Shown in pieces: positions 17,639 through 25,738 of a stretch of DNA of 35,128 nucleotides (position 1 is its first letter; each line of letters opens with the position of its first letter). The DNA comes from CAVQUE01 sp046290435 (GTDB taxonomy: Bacteria; Actinomycetota; Acidimicrobiia; Acidimicrobiales; UBA8592), in NCBI GenBank assembly GCA_046290435.1, contig JBKAGO010000069.1, positions 1 to 35,128 of the forward strand, written 5' to 3'. Made by a program: the position numbers and the translations under genes. The notes below the pieces were generated by a model. The model ran no database searches. It was given only the letters and a program-made list of their open reading frames with translations, and had not been told where the DNA came from.

Positions 17639-19603
17639 TCAGGGAGTCCGGATCGGGGTGTAGAAGCGGCGGTCGTACTCGGCGACCATGCGCGCGGCAG
17701 TGACCTTGGGGCCGAGGTGGCGCAGCGAGACCCGCACCATCTCCCACCAGTCGGGCCGTGCCGGAGCGCCGGCCGCGTAGAGCGGCAGGACCTCGTCGAC
17801 GAGGATGGCCAGCATGGCCTCGGCCTCGTCGTCGTCGCGTTCGACGAGGTTGCGTGCCGACGAGGTCGGGATGGCCCAGCCGATGCCGTCGGTGTACCAG
17901 TCGGCCCACCAGCCGTCGAGGATCGAGCAGTTGAGCACGCCGTTGAGGGCGGCCTTCTCGCCGCTGGTGCCGCACGCCTCGTGGGGGCGGATGGGGTTGT
18001 TGAGCCACACGTCGCATCCGGCGTAGAGGTCGCGGGCGACGGCGATGTCGTAGTCGGGAATGACGACCATGCGGCCGCCGGCTGCAGACGACGCCGCGAA
18101 CGACGCGAGCTCGGCGAGGACGGCCTTGCCGTCGGCGTCGGCGGGATGCGCCTTGCCGGCGAACACGAACTGCGCGCCCGCGGCGAGCGCCTCCTCGAGA
18201 CCCTCGGGGTCGCGCAGCAACAGCGCGGCGCGCTTGTAGGTGGCGAAGCGGCGGGCGAAGCCGATGATGCAGCCGTCGGGATCGAGCTCGACGCCGGTGG
18301 TGGCCGCCACCCGGTCGACGAGGGTGACGCTGGCGTCGTGGCGGATGCGGCCGAGCTCGGCGGTGTCGAGCGCGTCGACCTTCGACCAGGCCTCTTCGTC
18401 GCCGTCGGACCAGCTCTGGCCCAGGACGTCGTCGTAGTACGCCGCCAGCGGGACGCCGACCCAGGTGCGGGCGTGGACGCCGTTGGTGATGCCCTCGATG
18501 CCGGCGGCCCGAGGAAGCGCCGAGAACAGCTCGCGGCTGACCCCGGCGTGGAGCTGGCTGACGCCGTTGACCCGATCGCACAGGTGCATGGCGAGCGCAG
18601 CGGTGTTGAACGGTTCGTCGGGGCCGTCGTCGGGCATCGTCGCCCAGGCGCAGATCTCGTCGACGGTGACGCCCAGGCGCGTGGCCCACGGCTCCATCTC
18701 GGGACGAACCAGCTTCTGGTCGAACCGGTCGATGCCGGCCGGCACGGGGGTGTGGGTGGTGAACAGCGTCGACGCCCGAACCGTGGCGATGGCCTCGTCG
18801 AGGGTGGCGCCGGCGTCGATGTGTTCGCCGAGCAGCTCGAGGAGCAGGAAGCAGGCGTGGCCCTCGTTGAGGTGGAACACACCGGGCGAGATCCCGAGCG
18901 CCCGCAGGGCCCGCACGCCGCCGACGCCCAGCACGAGCTCCTGGCTGAGACGGTGACGGCGGTCGCCGGAGTACAGACGGTCGGTGATGCGCCGGGACTT
19001 CGCAGCGTTCTCGGGCAGGTCGGTGTCGAGCAGGACCAGCGGGGTGGCGCCCACCATCTGACGCCAGACGGCGCACACGACGGCCTCGCCGTCGACGTCG
19101 ACGGTGATCCGGACCTTCGTGTCGATCGCTCCGATCGACTGGGGCCGGATGGTCTCGTAGCGCTCGCGTTGGCGGCCCTCGACGATGTCTTGGCGGAAGA
19201 AGCCCTCGTGGTAGAGGAGCCCGACGCCCACCAGCGGCACGGCGAGGTCGCTGGCGGCCTTGAGGTGATCGCCGGCCAGGATGCCGAGGCCGCCGGAGTA
19301 CTGCGCCACCTCGGCGGCGACGCCGAATTCGGGCGAGAAGTAGGCGATCTCGGGTCGGCCGACGGACGAGACGATGGCGTCGAGGCGGTCGCAGGCCGCG
19401 GCCAGCGCATCGGCGTGCGCCGCCGCCCAGGCGGCGATGGCCTCGTCGTCGAGGTGGGCGGCGACGACGGCGGGGTGCGTGCCCGGGGTGGCGCCCGGCA
19501 GGGTCGCGAGCAACTCGACTGCCCGCACATCCCAGCTCCAGTGCAGATTGCAGGCCAGGGTCTCGAGCGCAGCGCGGGCGGCGGGAACGGACGGGGGATT
19601 CAC
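17639..19603 (-). CDS. glgP: Alpha-glucan (glycogen) phosphorylase GlgP, short type
   Basis: Releases glucose 1-phosphate from glycogen chain ends using phosphate and pyridoxal phosphate. The 654-residue protein begins with ALETLACNLHWSWD, typical of the short phosphorylases, then has IAYFSPEFGVAAEVAQYSGG, VFHLNEGHACFLLLE and TTHTPVPAGIDRF. The cofactor site is CGTSGEKAALNGVLN, where Lys550 should bind PLP, followed by SILDGWWADWY. The GTG at 19603 is preceded by GAGGT at a spacing of 9-10; earlier in-frame starts would add an alanine-rich stretch without homology. First gene of glgP-glgX-glgA. A 7-bp hairpin (19650-19656 with 19662-19668) lies in its upstream region. Confidence 0.94.
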   Translation of the reverse strand: MNPPSVPAARAALETLACNLHWSWDVRAVELLATLPGATPGTHPAVVAAHLDDEAIAAWAAAHADALAAACDRLDAIVSSVGRPEIAYFSPEFGVAAEVAQYSGGLGILAGDHLKAASDLAVPLVGVGLLYHEGFFRQDIVEGRQRERYETIRPQSIGAIDTKVRITVDVDGEAVVCAVWRQMVGATPLVLLDTDLPENAAKSRRITDRLYSGDRRHRLSQELVLGVGGVRALRALGISPGVFHLNEGHACFLLLELLGEHIDAGATLDEAIATVRASTLFTTHTPVPAGIDRFDQKLVRPEMEPWATRLGVTVDEICAWATMPDDGPDEPFNTAALAMHLCDRVNGVSQLHAGVSRELFSALPRAAGIEGITNGVHARTWVGVPLAAYYDDVLGQSWSDGDEEAWSKVDALDTAELGRIRHDASVTLVDRVAATTGVELDPDGCIIGFARRFATYKRAALLLRDPEGLEEALAAGAQFVFAGKAHPADADGKAVLAELASFAASSAAGGRMVVIPDYDIAVARDLYAGCDVWLNNPIRPHEACGTSGEKAALNGVLNCSILDGWWADWYTDGIGWAIPTSSARNLVERDDDEAEAMLAILVDEVLPLYAAGAPARPDWWEMVRVSLRHLGPKVTAARMVAEYDRRFYTPIRTP

Positions 19604-19649
19604 GATGGGTACCTCGGGGGCGAAGGCGGGATGGACACAACGGGGGTGC

Positions 19650-19668
19650 CGGTGCCCCGCAGGCACCG
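19650..19668 (-). terminator. Hairpin between copZ-like gene and glgP
   Basis: CGGTGCC (19650-19656) pairs with GGCACCG (19662-19668) around five bases. It could end the copZ-like transcript or lie in the glgP leader. The T content after it is low. Confidence 0.3.
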
Positions 19669-19803
19669 ACGGTGACGCTGCGGCGGCCGAGGCGGCGACA
19701 GCACGGGGGCAAACAGGGCTGACACAGAAGTCATCGGCAGCATCGGGGGGCGGCTGAGTGTGAGGCGGTGGGCGGACGCGGTCGGCGGCCTCGAGGCGCG
19801 AAC

Positions 19804-20016
19804 TCAGGCGCTCTCGGCGACGGACTCGATGTCGTAGCCGGCTTCGTCGATTGCGCCACGCACTGCGTCGTCGCCGCCACCGACGACCCGCACGGTCTTG
19901 GTGTCGACGTCGACCACGACGCTGGTGACGTCGTCCACCTCGGCGACCTCGGTCTCGATGGCGCGCTTGCAGTGGTCGCAAGAGATGCCGGGCACGGTGT
20001 AGATGCGGGTTGTCAT
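19804..20016 (-). CDS. Heavy-metal-associated (CopZ-like) copper chaperone
   Basis: A 70-residue HMA-domain protein with ferredoxin-like fold. The metal loop is PGISCDHCKRAIE with Cys13 and Cys16, and later EAGYD matches the family. Such proteins bind Cu(I) and pass it to a P-type ATPase or sensor; no ATPase gene is in the window, so the partner is unknown. AGAGGA lies about nine bases before the ATG. It follows the DsbE/F-like gene on the same strand by 127 bases, so the two may share a link to redox or copper handling. Confidence 0.9.
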   Translation of the reverse strand: MTTRIYTVPGISCDHCKRAIETEVAEVDDVTSVVVDVDTKTVRVVGGGDDAVRGAIDEAGYDIESVAESA

Positions 20017-20065
20017 GGCGAGGCGTCCTCTCGCAGATGCGCTGGGGGCGGACGGTCAGAACACG

Positions 20066-20095
20066 ACGCTAGCGGCCGCAGGGCACCCATAGGTG
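20066..20095 (-). promoter_or_regulatory. Possible promoter with dyad upstream of the copZ-like gene
   Basis: On the minus strand TAGCGT (20071-20066) fits the local -10 pattern. CACCTATGGGTG (20095-20084), an imperfect dyad, covers the -35 region. A metal-responsive repressor such as CsoR is conceivable, but the match to known CsoR sites is weak. Confidence 0.3.
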
Positions 20096-20143
20096 GTTCG
20101 TCGGCGTCGCTGTCGCGGAGGTGAAACCTGAACCGATCCGGCG

Positions 20144-20686
20144 TCAGCCGATCAGGGCCTCGATGCGATCGGTGAGGGCATCGCCGCCCAGGGACCCCGA
20201 CACGACCTCGGCCGATCCGTCAGCGTCGATGAACACCCATGCGGGTTGCCCGACGACGCCGTAGCCGGCCCACAGGTCGCCGGACTCGTCGATCGTGTGA
20301 GGAAAGCCGTCGAGGCCGAATTCGGCGATGAAGCCGTCGATGTCGGCCGCGTCGGCCCGACCGGCCATGCCGACGAAGGCGATGGAGTCACCGTAGATCT
20401 CGTGTGCCGCTGCGACCGCAGGGGCTTCACCTCGGCAGGACGTTCACCATGGCGCCCAGAACCACAACATGGCCGGGCTGCCCTCGAGATCGCCGAAGTC
20501 GAGCTGGCCGCCACCGGCGGTGGGCACGACGCCGGGGGCAGCGGCTACCTCGGATGCGCCGCTGGTGCCCGTGACGTCGTCGCCGCCGCATGCGGCTGTG
20601 AGCAGGGCCAACACTGCGGCGACGGCCAACAGCAGGGATCTGGGGGTCTGCTTCGACCCGGAACCGGCCACTCGGTGTGACGACAC
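20144..20686 (-). CDS. DsbE/DsbF-like thioredoxin-fold lipoprotein with in-frame TGA (putative selenocysteine) in the UxxC motif
   Basis: Predicted extracytoplasmic thiol-disulfide oxidoreductase of 180 residues. The GTG at 20686 follows TACCCT by 7 bases. The signal sequence RSLLLAVAAVLALLTAACGG ends in a lipobox with Cys33. The thioredoxin fold follows: GSPAMLWFWAPW, then TGA (20446-20444, codon 81), then TSCRGEAPAVAAAH, IAFVGMAGRADAADIDGF and VVGQPAWVFIDADG with the cis-proline. Homologues such as mycobacterial DsbF and MPT53 have W-C-x-x-C here, so TGA stands exactly for the nucleophilic Cys; the reading frame is unbroken on both sides. A hairpin with a GGUC loop begins 18 nt after the TGA, as expected of a bacterial SECIS. 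A nonsense mutation or sequencing error is the alternative. selA, selB, selD and tRNA-Sec are not in the window. Confidence 0.75.
20406..20425 (-). promoter_or_regulatory. Putative bacterial SECIS hairpin
   Basis: On the minus strand GCC-C-CTGC (20425-20418) pairs with GCAG-C-GGC (20413-20406) around the loop GGUC (20417-20414), with a single C-C mismatch. The stem starts 18 nt and the loop 26 nt after the TGA, within the range for bacterial SECIS elements. E. coli fdhF also shows GGUC in its loop. An outer TGCCG/CGGCA pairing (20437-20433 with 20409-20405) is possible. Folding energy was not computed. Confidence 0.55.
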
Positions 20687-20884
20687 GGCCGAGAGGGTAG
20701 TGCGCACTGGCAGACCCGTGGGGTCGCGTGGAAGGTTTCCCCGCCGATGTCGCCGCGACCGTCCAGCCCTTCGCGGCGCGTCGTCTCGACGGCACGGGAC
20801 CTCGGACCCTGGCCCGCGGCCCGGTCGGCCGCGCGACACTGCCTGACGGGATGTCCGGTTGGGCACCCGACGAGAGGAGCACCT

Positions 20885-21667
20885 GTGTTCGTAGACGTCG
20901 TAGTACCGCTCGATGGCACACGCGAGGCGATGCGGGCGCTGGGGCCCGCAGGCGCCATCGCCCACTACCTCGACGGCGTCGTGCATGTCGTCGCCATCGA
21001 CGTCGAGGGTGGCGACTTCGCGCTGCGCGTCGAATCGCAGTTGTCGGACCTCGGCGACGTCGACCGCACCCTGACCCTGGCCGACCCGACGGGCGACCTC
21101 GCCGGCCAGCTCGTCGGGCTCGTCGAGGAACACCCCGGCGCGCTGTTGGTCATGGCCAGCCACGGCGCCGACCCCGACGAGCCCGGCGGCGCGCTGGCCG
21201 CGGCGCTGCTCACCCAGACGGTACTGCCCATGGTGCTCATCGGCCCCGACTTCTCGCCCGGCAGGTTCCGCTGCCACGGGCCCCTCGTGGCCACCGTCAG
21301 CGCCGACGCGCACTCCCAGGCCATCCTCCCGGTGGTCGAGGCGTTCGGCATCGTCTTCGACTTCGACGTCGAGATCGACACCGTCGTCACCGACGACGAC
21401 GCCGAGGCGCTCGACCTCGTCGAGCAGATGGCCGCCGACGCCGCCGAGAAGATCGGTGGCCCCGTCTCGGGCCGGTTGCTGATCGGCGACGACGTGGCCG
21501 CCACCGTCGTGGGCCGCGCCGCCGAGACCAAGGCCTCGCTCATCGCCATGGCCACCCACGGCGGGGGCGAGGACGACGAGGCCATCCTGGGCAGCACGAC
21601 GCTGCACGTGGTCCGTCACGCCCCGTGCCCGGTCCTGGCCATGCGCCCCGCAGCCCTGGCAGGCTGA
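20885..21667 (+). CDS. Universal stress protein family protein, two tandem domains
   Basis: A 260-residue cytoplasmic protein with two UspA-like domains. The first begins VFVDVVVPLDGTREAMRAL and has VMASHGADPDEPGG; the second has LVATVSADAHSQAILPVV and ends MATHGGGEDDEAILGSTTLHVVRHAPCPVLAM, close to the ATP-binding pattern G-2x-G-9x-G-(S/T). ATP binding in the second domain is likely, in the first uncertain. The GTG at 20885 has AGGAG six to seven bases upstream; the longer open frame from 20747 is not credible. Four bases separate its stop from the CoA-transferase gene, so the two form an operon. Confidence 0.85.
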   Translation: MFVDVVVPLDGTREAMRALGPAGAIAHYLDGVVHVVAIDVEGGDFALRVESQLSDLGDVDRTLTLADPTGDLAGQLVGLVEEHPGALLVMASHGADPDEPGGALAAALLTQTVLPMVLIGPDFSPGRFRCHGPLVATVSADAHSQAILPVVEAFGIVFDFDVEIDTVVTDDDAEALDLVEQMAADAAEKIGGPVSGRLLIGDDVAATVVGRAAETKASLIAMATHGGGEDDEAILGSTTLHVVRHAPCPVLAMRPAALAG

Positions 21668-21671
21668 CGCG

Positions 21672-22988
21672 GTGCCCGTCGCACCCCACGTCGACCCCGC
21701 CGACATCCCACCGATCCGATCCGTACCGGGCAGCTGTGATCCCGCCGAGGTGCTGCACCACATCCGCGCCGGAACCCAGATCGTCGTGCCCCTCGCCGTC
21801 GGCGAACCCAAGACCCTGCTCGACGAGGTCGAACGCGTCGGCGACCAACTCGAGGGCGTGCGCGTGCACCAGATGCACGCCATCCACGACCGGCCGTACC
21901 TGCACGGCGCCTACGGCGACCGGCTCCGCCATGTGGCGTACTTCCTGTCGCACATCACCCGCAAGAGCTTCGCCGAGGGCAACTGCGACCTCGTGCCCGC
22001 CAACTTCTCCGAGGTGCCGGACCTGCTGCGGTCGCTGAAGGACCCGCTGGTGTTGACAGCGGCGTCGATGCCCGACCGCCACGGCTACATCAGCCTCGGC
22101 ACCAACGCCGACTACACGGCGTCGCTCATCGGGCGGGCCCGCTTCTTCGCCGAGTGCAACGCGCAGATGCCACGCTCGGCGGGTCGGGCCCAGCTGCACG
22201 TGTCCCAGCTCGTGGGCTGGTGCGAAGCGGACTACCCGCTGCTCGAGGTCCCGCCCGCAGCGCCGACCGGCGCCGACTTCGAGATCGCCCGCCACATCAC
22301 CCGCCGGATCCCCGACGGCGCCACGTTGCAGACCGGCATCGGTGCCATCCCCAACGCCGTGATGAGCGGCCTGCTCGACCACCGCGAGCTGGGTATCCAC
22401 ACCGAACTGATCAGCGACGGCCTGATCGACCTGGTGGAGCGGGGTGTGGTGACCGGCAGCCGCAAGCGGATCAACCGGACGAAGATCGTCGGGACGTTCG
22501 CGCTGGGCACCCAGCGCCTCTACGACTTCCTCCACGAGAACCCCGCGGTGGAGATGTGGCCGGTGCGCTACGTCAACAACCCCCGGGTCATCGGTCAGGA
22601 GGAGAACTTCGTGTCGATCAACGCCACCCTCGAGGTCGACCTGCTGGGCCAGTGCGCATCGGAGTCGATCGGGTCGCGCATGTACTCCGGCAGTGGCGGC
22701 CAGGCCGATTTCGCCCGCGGCGCCATGTACAGCGAGGGCGGCCAGGGCTTCGTGGTGCTGCACTCCACCGCCGCCGGGGGCTCGATCTCACGGATCCGCT
22801 CCCAGCTGTCGCCCGGCGCCGCGGTCACGACCATCAAGAACACCGTGGACAAGATCGTCACCGAATACGGCGTCGCCGAGTTGCGCGGCACGACCGTCCG
22901 TCAGCGCTGCGAACGCCTGATCGCCATCGCCCACCCCGACCACCGCGAACAGCTCGAGATCGAGGCCAAACAACTCGGCTTCCTGTAA
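21672..22988 (+). CDS. Acetyl-CoA hydrolase/transferase family (4-hydroxybutyrate CoA-transferase-like)
   Basis: A 438-residue enzyme moving CoA between carboxylic acids, cytoplasmic. Motifs of class I CoA-transferases are clear: IVVPLAVGEPKTLLDEV, IPDGATLQTGIGAIPNAV, LGIHTELISDGLIDL, and GQCASESIGSRMYSGSGGQADFARGA followed by IKNTVDKIVTEYGVAELRG. The Glu in HTELISDG is the probable catalytic residue by comparison with AbfT-type enzymes. Substrate could be acetate, 4-hydroxybutyrate or another short acid. The GTG at 21672 lies four bases after the universal stress gene. Confidence 0.92.
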   Translation: MPVAPHVDPADIPPIRSVPGSCDPAEVLHHIRAGTQIVVPLAVGEPKTLLDEVERVGDQLEGVRVHQMHAIHDRPYLHGAYGDRLRHVAYFLSHITRKSFAEGNCDLVPANFSEVPDLLRSLKDPLVLTAASMPDRHGYISLGTNADYTASLIGRARFFAECNAQMPRSAGRAQLHVSQLVGWCEADYPLLEVPPAAPTGADFEIARHITRRIPDGATLQTGIGAIPNAVMSGLLDHRELGIHTELISDGLIDLVERGVVTGSRKRINRTKIVGTFALGTQRLYDFLHENPAVEMWPVRYVNNPRVIGQEENFVSINATLEVDLLGQCASESIGSRMYSGSGGQADFARGAMYSEGGQGFVVLHSTAAGGSISRIRSQLSPGAAVTTIKNTVDKIVTEYGVAELRGTTVRQRCERLIAIAHPDHREQLEIEAKQLGFL

Positions 22989-23640
22989 CCCTGGGCCGGC
23001 TCGTTGTTCCTGGGCCGGCTCGTCTCCGGCGGGCCGCGCCGGGATCCTCGGGCATCTCCTCGTCGCACTGGCGGTTCCCGGTGCACGTCGCCGGCCGGTG
23101 TCGGCGGCTGCGCAGCAACGGCTCGAGCGGCGCCGGCGCTGAGTGCATCGGCAACACCGGTCAGTTGGCAGCGCCGCCGCCGGTGCAGCGAGCGCCGACG
23201 GCACCCCAGCGCCGCCGGGCTTCCCCCATGGCCGGCTCGTCTCCGGCGGGATCCTCGGGCATCTCCTCGTCGCTGGCGGTTCCCGGTGCGTCGGGTCGGT
23301 GTCGCGGCTGCGCAGCACGGCTCGAGCGGCGCCGGCGCTGAGTGCATCGGCAACACCGGTCAGTTGGCAGCGCCGCCGCCGGTGCAGCGAGAGCGCCGAC
23401 GGCCACCCCCAGCTCCGCCGCCGGGCTTCCCCATGGGCCGGCTCGTCTCCGGCGGGCCGGGATCCTCGGCATCTCCTCGTCGCACTGGCGGTTCCCGGTG
23501 CACGTCGCCGGCCGTGTCGGCGATGCGCGCAACGGCTCGAGCGGCCCGGCGCTGAGTGCATCGGCAACACCGGTCAGTTGCAGCGCCCCGCCGGTGCAAC
23601 CAGAGCGCCGACGCCACCCCCAGCTGCCGCCGGGCAGATC
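22989..23640 (+). repeat. Three ~205 bp GC-rich tandem repeats
   Basis: Units begin at 23012, 23230 and 23435 with GGCCGGCTCGTCTCC, and a short partial start lies at 22993. All share CATCGGCAACACCGGTCAGT and end near CCGCCGGGC. They differ mainly by small insertions and deletions. In units 1 and 2 a 13-base arm (23129-23141 in unit 1) pairs with one mismatch with 23169-23181. Indels break all reading frames, so it is not coding. The third unit ends where the MITE-like hairpin begins. Role unknown; could also contain assembly errors. Confidence 0.85.
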
Positions 23641-23645
23641 AACCT

Positions 23646-23728
23646 GGGGTCAAGTCGTACTTTCAAAACTCGGCACGCGCGGCCTCCGGGCTCGCGCCTG
23701 GAGTTGGTTGAAAGTACGACTTGACCCC
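23646..23728. mobile_element. 83 bp MITE-like hairpin element
   Basis: Perfect 21-bp terminal inverted repeats (23646-23666 and 23708-23728) start with GGGGTCAAGTC and enclose 41 bases; AACTC and GAGTT extend the pairing inside. The same 11-base tip ends the insertion sequence at both window edges, so the element could be moved by that transposase or a relative. No target duplication is obvious. Confidence 0.75.
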
Positions 23729-23863
23729 TGCAATCCCAGACCTCGATGGCCTCCGGACCTGCGCCTTTCCCCACACGTGTCCTCCGTGGTCTCCTCGGCA
23801 CTTCCCACATGCGCGCGGGTGCTGGACTGCCGGTCTGCGGTGGGGATCGGGCACGATGGACGG

Positions 23864-25084
23864 ATGCAACGCCGTGACGTCATCGTGATCGGCGGTGGTC
23901 CTGCAGGGGCTGCTGCCGCCATTCGGGCCGCTCGTGGTGGCGCCAGCGTCACCGTGTTCGAAAAGGCCGGCCCGGGCCGCGACAAGGTCTGCGGCGACGG
24001 CCTCACACCTCGGGCGGTCGCGGCGCTCGAGGACCTCAAGATCGACCTCGACGATGCGCACCGCATCGACGGGTTGCGCATGATCGCCGGCAAGATCCGC
24101 CGTGAGCTTCCGTGGCCCGGCACCGGCCGGTTCCCGCCCTACGGCGCCGTGTGGCCGCGTCGTCGCCTCGACGCCCATCTCGTCGGTGCCGCCGACGCGG
24201 CCGGGGCCGAGATCGTCTATCACGCCGACGCGATGCCGGTCCTCGACGACAACGGTCGCGTCACCGGTGTCGAGGTCGGCGGCGAGCGCTGGGACGCCGA
24301 CCTGGTGGTGGTCGCCACGGGCGCGCCGGGCGCCGTCACCCGCCTGCTCGGCGCCGACCGCGTGGCCGACGAGCCCTTCGGTCTGGCCATCCGCACCTAC
24401 GTCGAGAGCCCCCGCCACACCGACCGCCTGCTCGAGGCGTCGCTGGCCATGAAGGCACCCGACGGCACGCCGATCCCGGGCTATGGCTGGATGTTCCCCG
24501 CCGGTGACGGCACGGTGAACCTCGGGGTCGGCGCGCTCAGCACGATGAAGGGCTTCAAGGCCCTCAACCTCAACCACCTGTGCGACATCTACCGCGACCT
24601 CGTGCGCGACGAGTGGGAGATCGGCGACTACCTCGAGAAGCCGCGGGCGTGGCGCCTGCCCATGAGCGTCACCCGCCGCCACGGGGCCGGCTGGGTGGCC
24701 ATCGGCGATGCCGCCGGCCTGGTCAACCCGATGAACGGCGAGGGCATCGACTACGGCCTCGAGTCCGGGATGCTGGCCGCTGACCTCTTCCTCGAGAACC
24801 CGGCCACGGCCCCCGAGCGCTACGACCGCCTGGTCGGCGAGCGCTTCGACAGCTTCCTGCGCACCGGTCGCCGGTTCTCGTTCCTCATCGGCCACCCGCT
24901 CATCCTGCGGACCGGCCTGCGCATGGCCGTCGGCACCCAGGCCATCGCCGGGCTGACGTTGCAGGTGATGGGCAATCTCGTCGACAACGAGACCCCCGGC
25001 GCGGCCGGGCGGGTGTTGCGCCTGACCGACAAGAGCCTGGCGCTCGCCGACCCGATCCTGCGCCGCACCCGAGCCGCAGCCTGA
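23864..25084 (+). CDS. FAD-dependent oxidoreductase, geranylgeranyl reductase family
   Basis: A 406-residue flavoprotein. The N-terminal Rossmann motif is DVIVIGGGPAGAAAAIRAAR; DKVCGDGLTPRAV and the late WVAIGDAAGLVNPMNGEGIDYGLESG (second FAD motif) are marks of the GGR family, which reduces polyprenyl double bonds of lipids or quinones, sometimes of menaquinone. PGYGWMFPAGDGTVNLGVG is also conserved. The C-terminus has a hydrophobic stretch that could touch the membrane. The ATG at 23864 is preceded by CACGAT with six bases between, consistent with leaderless expression. The open frame upstream runs through repeat DNA and is discarded. The exact substrate is unknown. Confidence 0.9.
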   Translation: MQRRDVIVIGGGPAGAAAAIRAARGGASVTVFEKAGPGRDKVCGDGLTPRAVAALEDLKIDLDDAHRIDGLRMIAGKIRRELPWPGTGRFPPYGAVWPRRRLDAHLVGAADAAGAEIVYHADAMPVLDDNGRVTGVEVGGERWDADLVVVATGAPGAVTRLLGADRVADEPFGLAIRTYVESPRHTDRLLEASLAMKAPDGTPIPGYGWMFPAGDGTVNLGVGALSTMKGFKALNLNHLCDIYRDLVRDEWEIGDYLEKPRAWRLPMSVTRRHGAGWVAIGDAAGLVNPMNGEGIDYGLESGMLAADLFLENPATAPERYDRLVGERFDSFLRTGRRFSFLIGHPLILRTGLRMAVGTQAIAGLTLQVMGNLVDNETPGAAGRVLRLTDKSLALADPILRRTRAAA

Positions 25085-25129
25085 GCCGATCTGGCGCCCG
25101 GCTCACCGCCGGCCGGCAGCGAATCGGCT
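25084..25129 (+). terminator. Hairpin at the end of the flavoprotein gene
   Basis: AGCCGAT (25084-25090) pairs with ATCGGCT (25123-25129), with GC-rich inner sequence able to pair further. It overlaps the stop codon and has no T-run after it, so it is only a weak terminator candidate. Confidence 0.35.
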
Positions 25130-25220
25130 ACCGAGCCCACCACTCCCGCCCGCCGGCTCTCGTGGGCGCTTGCGTTGCCGAGTTCGCCTCATCGCCATTC
25201 GAGATGAGGACTGCACCATC

Positions 25221-25413
25221 TGATCGCCCCATGCGATGTTGCCGTGCGCAATGGAGATCGAGTCTCGCCCCAGGATCTCCCCAGGCGATGCCACCCCGGA
25301 GAAATCTCGGGAAAGTCGGCGTCGGCGACCGTTTTCCCGGCAGCGAAACCTGGGTTGTGCTAGTTTCTCCCTATTCACTCGCTCGGCCGAACAGGCCGGG
25401 CGTTCGTCGTTTT
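25221..25413 (+). ncRNA. 193 nt structured element, copy 1
   Basis: First of three paralogous elements of identical length. It opens with a dyad (25221-25239, TGATCGC...GCGATGT). A closing stem pairs GGAGAAA (25298-25304) with TTTCTCC (25364-25370). Inside, CGGGAAA (25308-25314) pairs with TTTCCCG (25333-25339), and GCGAAACCTGGGTTGTGCTA is left unpaired. It ends in an intrinsic terminator: CGCTCGGCC (25380-25388), loop GAACA, GGCCGGGCG (25394-25402) and TTCGTCGTTTT. The frame through it has only about 56% GC at third positions, so it is not a normal gene. No downstream gene in cis, which favours a small RNA. Confidence 0.6.
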
Positions 25414-25738
25414 CCGGCCCCGTCGGGCCGACCCGTGCGATCCCGCACAGAGCGATCCTCGCCGGCGCCCATGCCGGCCGCCGATCACCCGATCGCATGA
25501 GCCGACCCGGCCACGGCCAGGAGGATCGACTCGCCACCCACCGCAGGCCGCCGCCGAGGCGCCGGCGTCGGGACACCCGGCCCGGCGCCCCCGACGCCGG
25601 GCCGCACATCCGCATCGACGCTGGACGGCCGCCGGGACTGCTCGAGCTCCACGTTTCGATGCCGAGACAGCAGCCCAGCGGGACGCCATCGCCTCGAACA
25701 CCCGGAACATCGCGATACGCGATGCCTAAACCAGCTTA

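Noticed and set aside
20444..20446. Simple stop splitting two genes in the DsbE/F-like locus
   Set aside because: The downstream half has no start of its own with a ribosome site, and the thioredoxin fold spans the TGA without any gap or shift. A nonsense mutation stays possible.
22989..23640. Extension of the flavoprotein gene upstream, or repeat-encoded proteins on either strand
   Set aside because: Indels between units break frames, and homology of the flavoprotein starts at the ATG at 23864.
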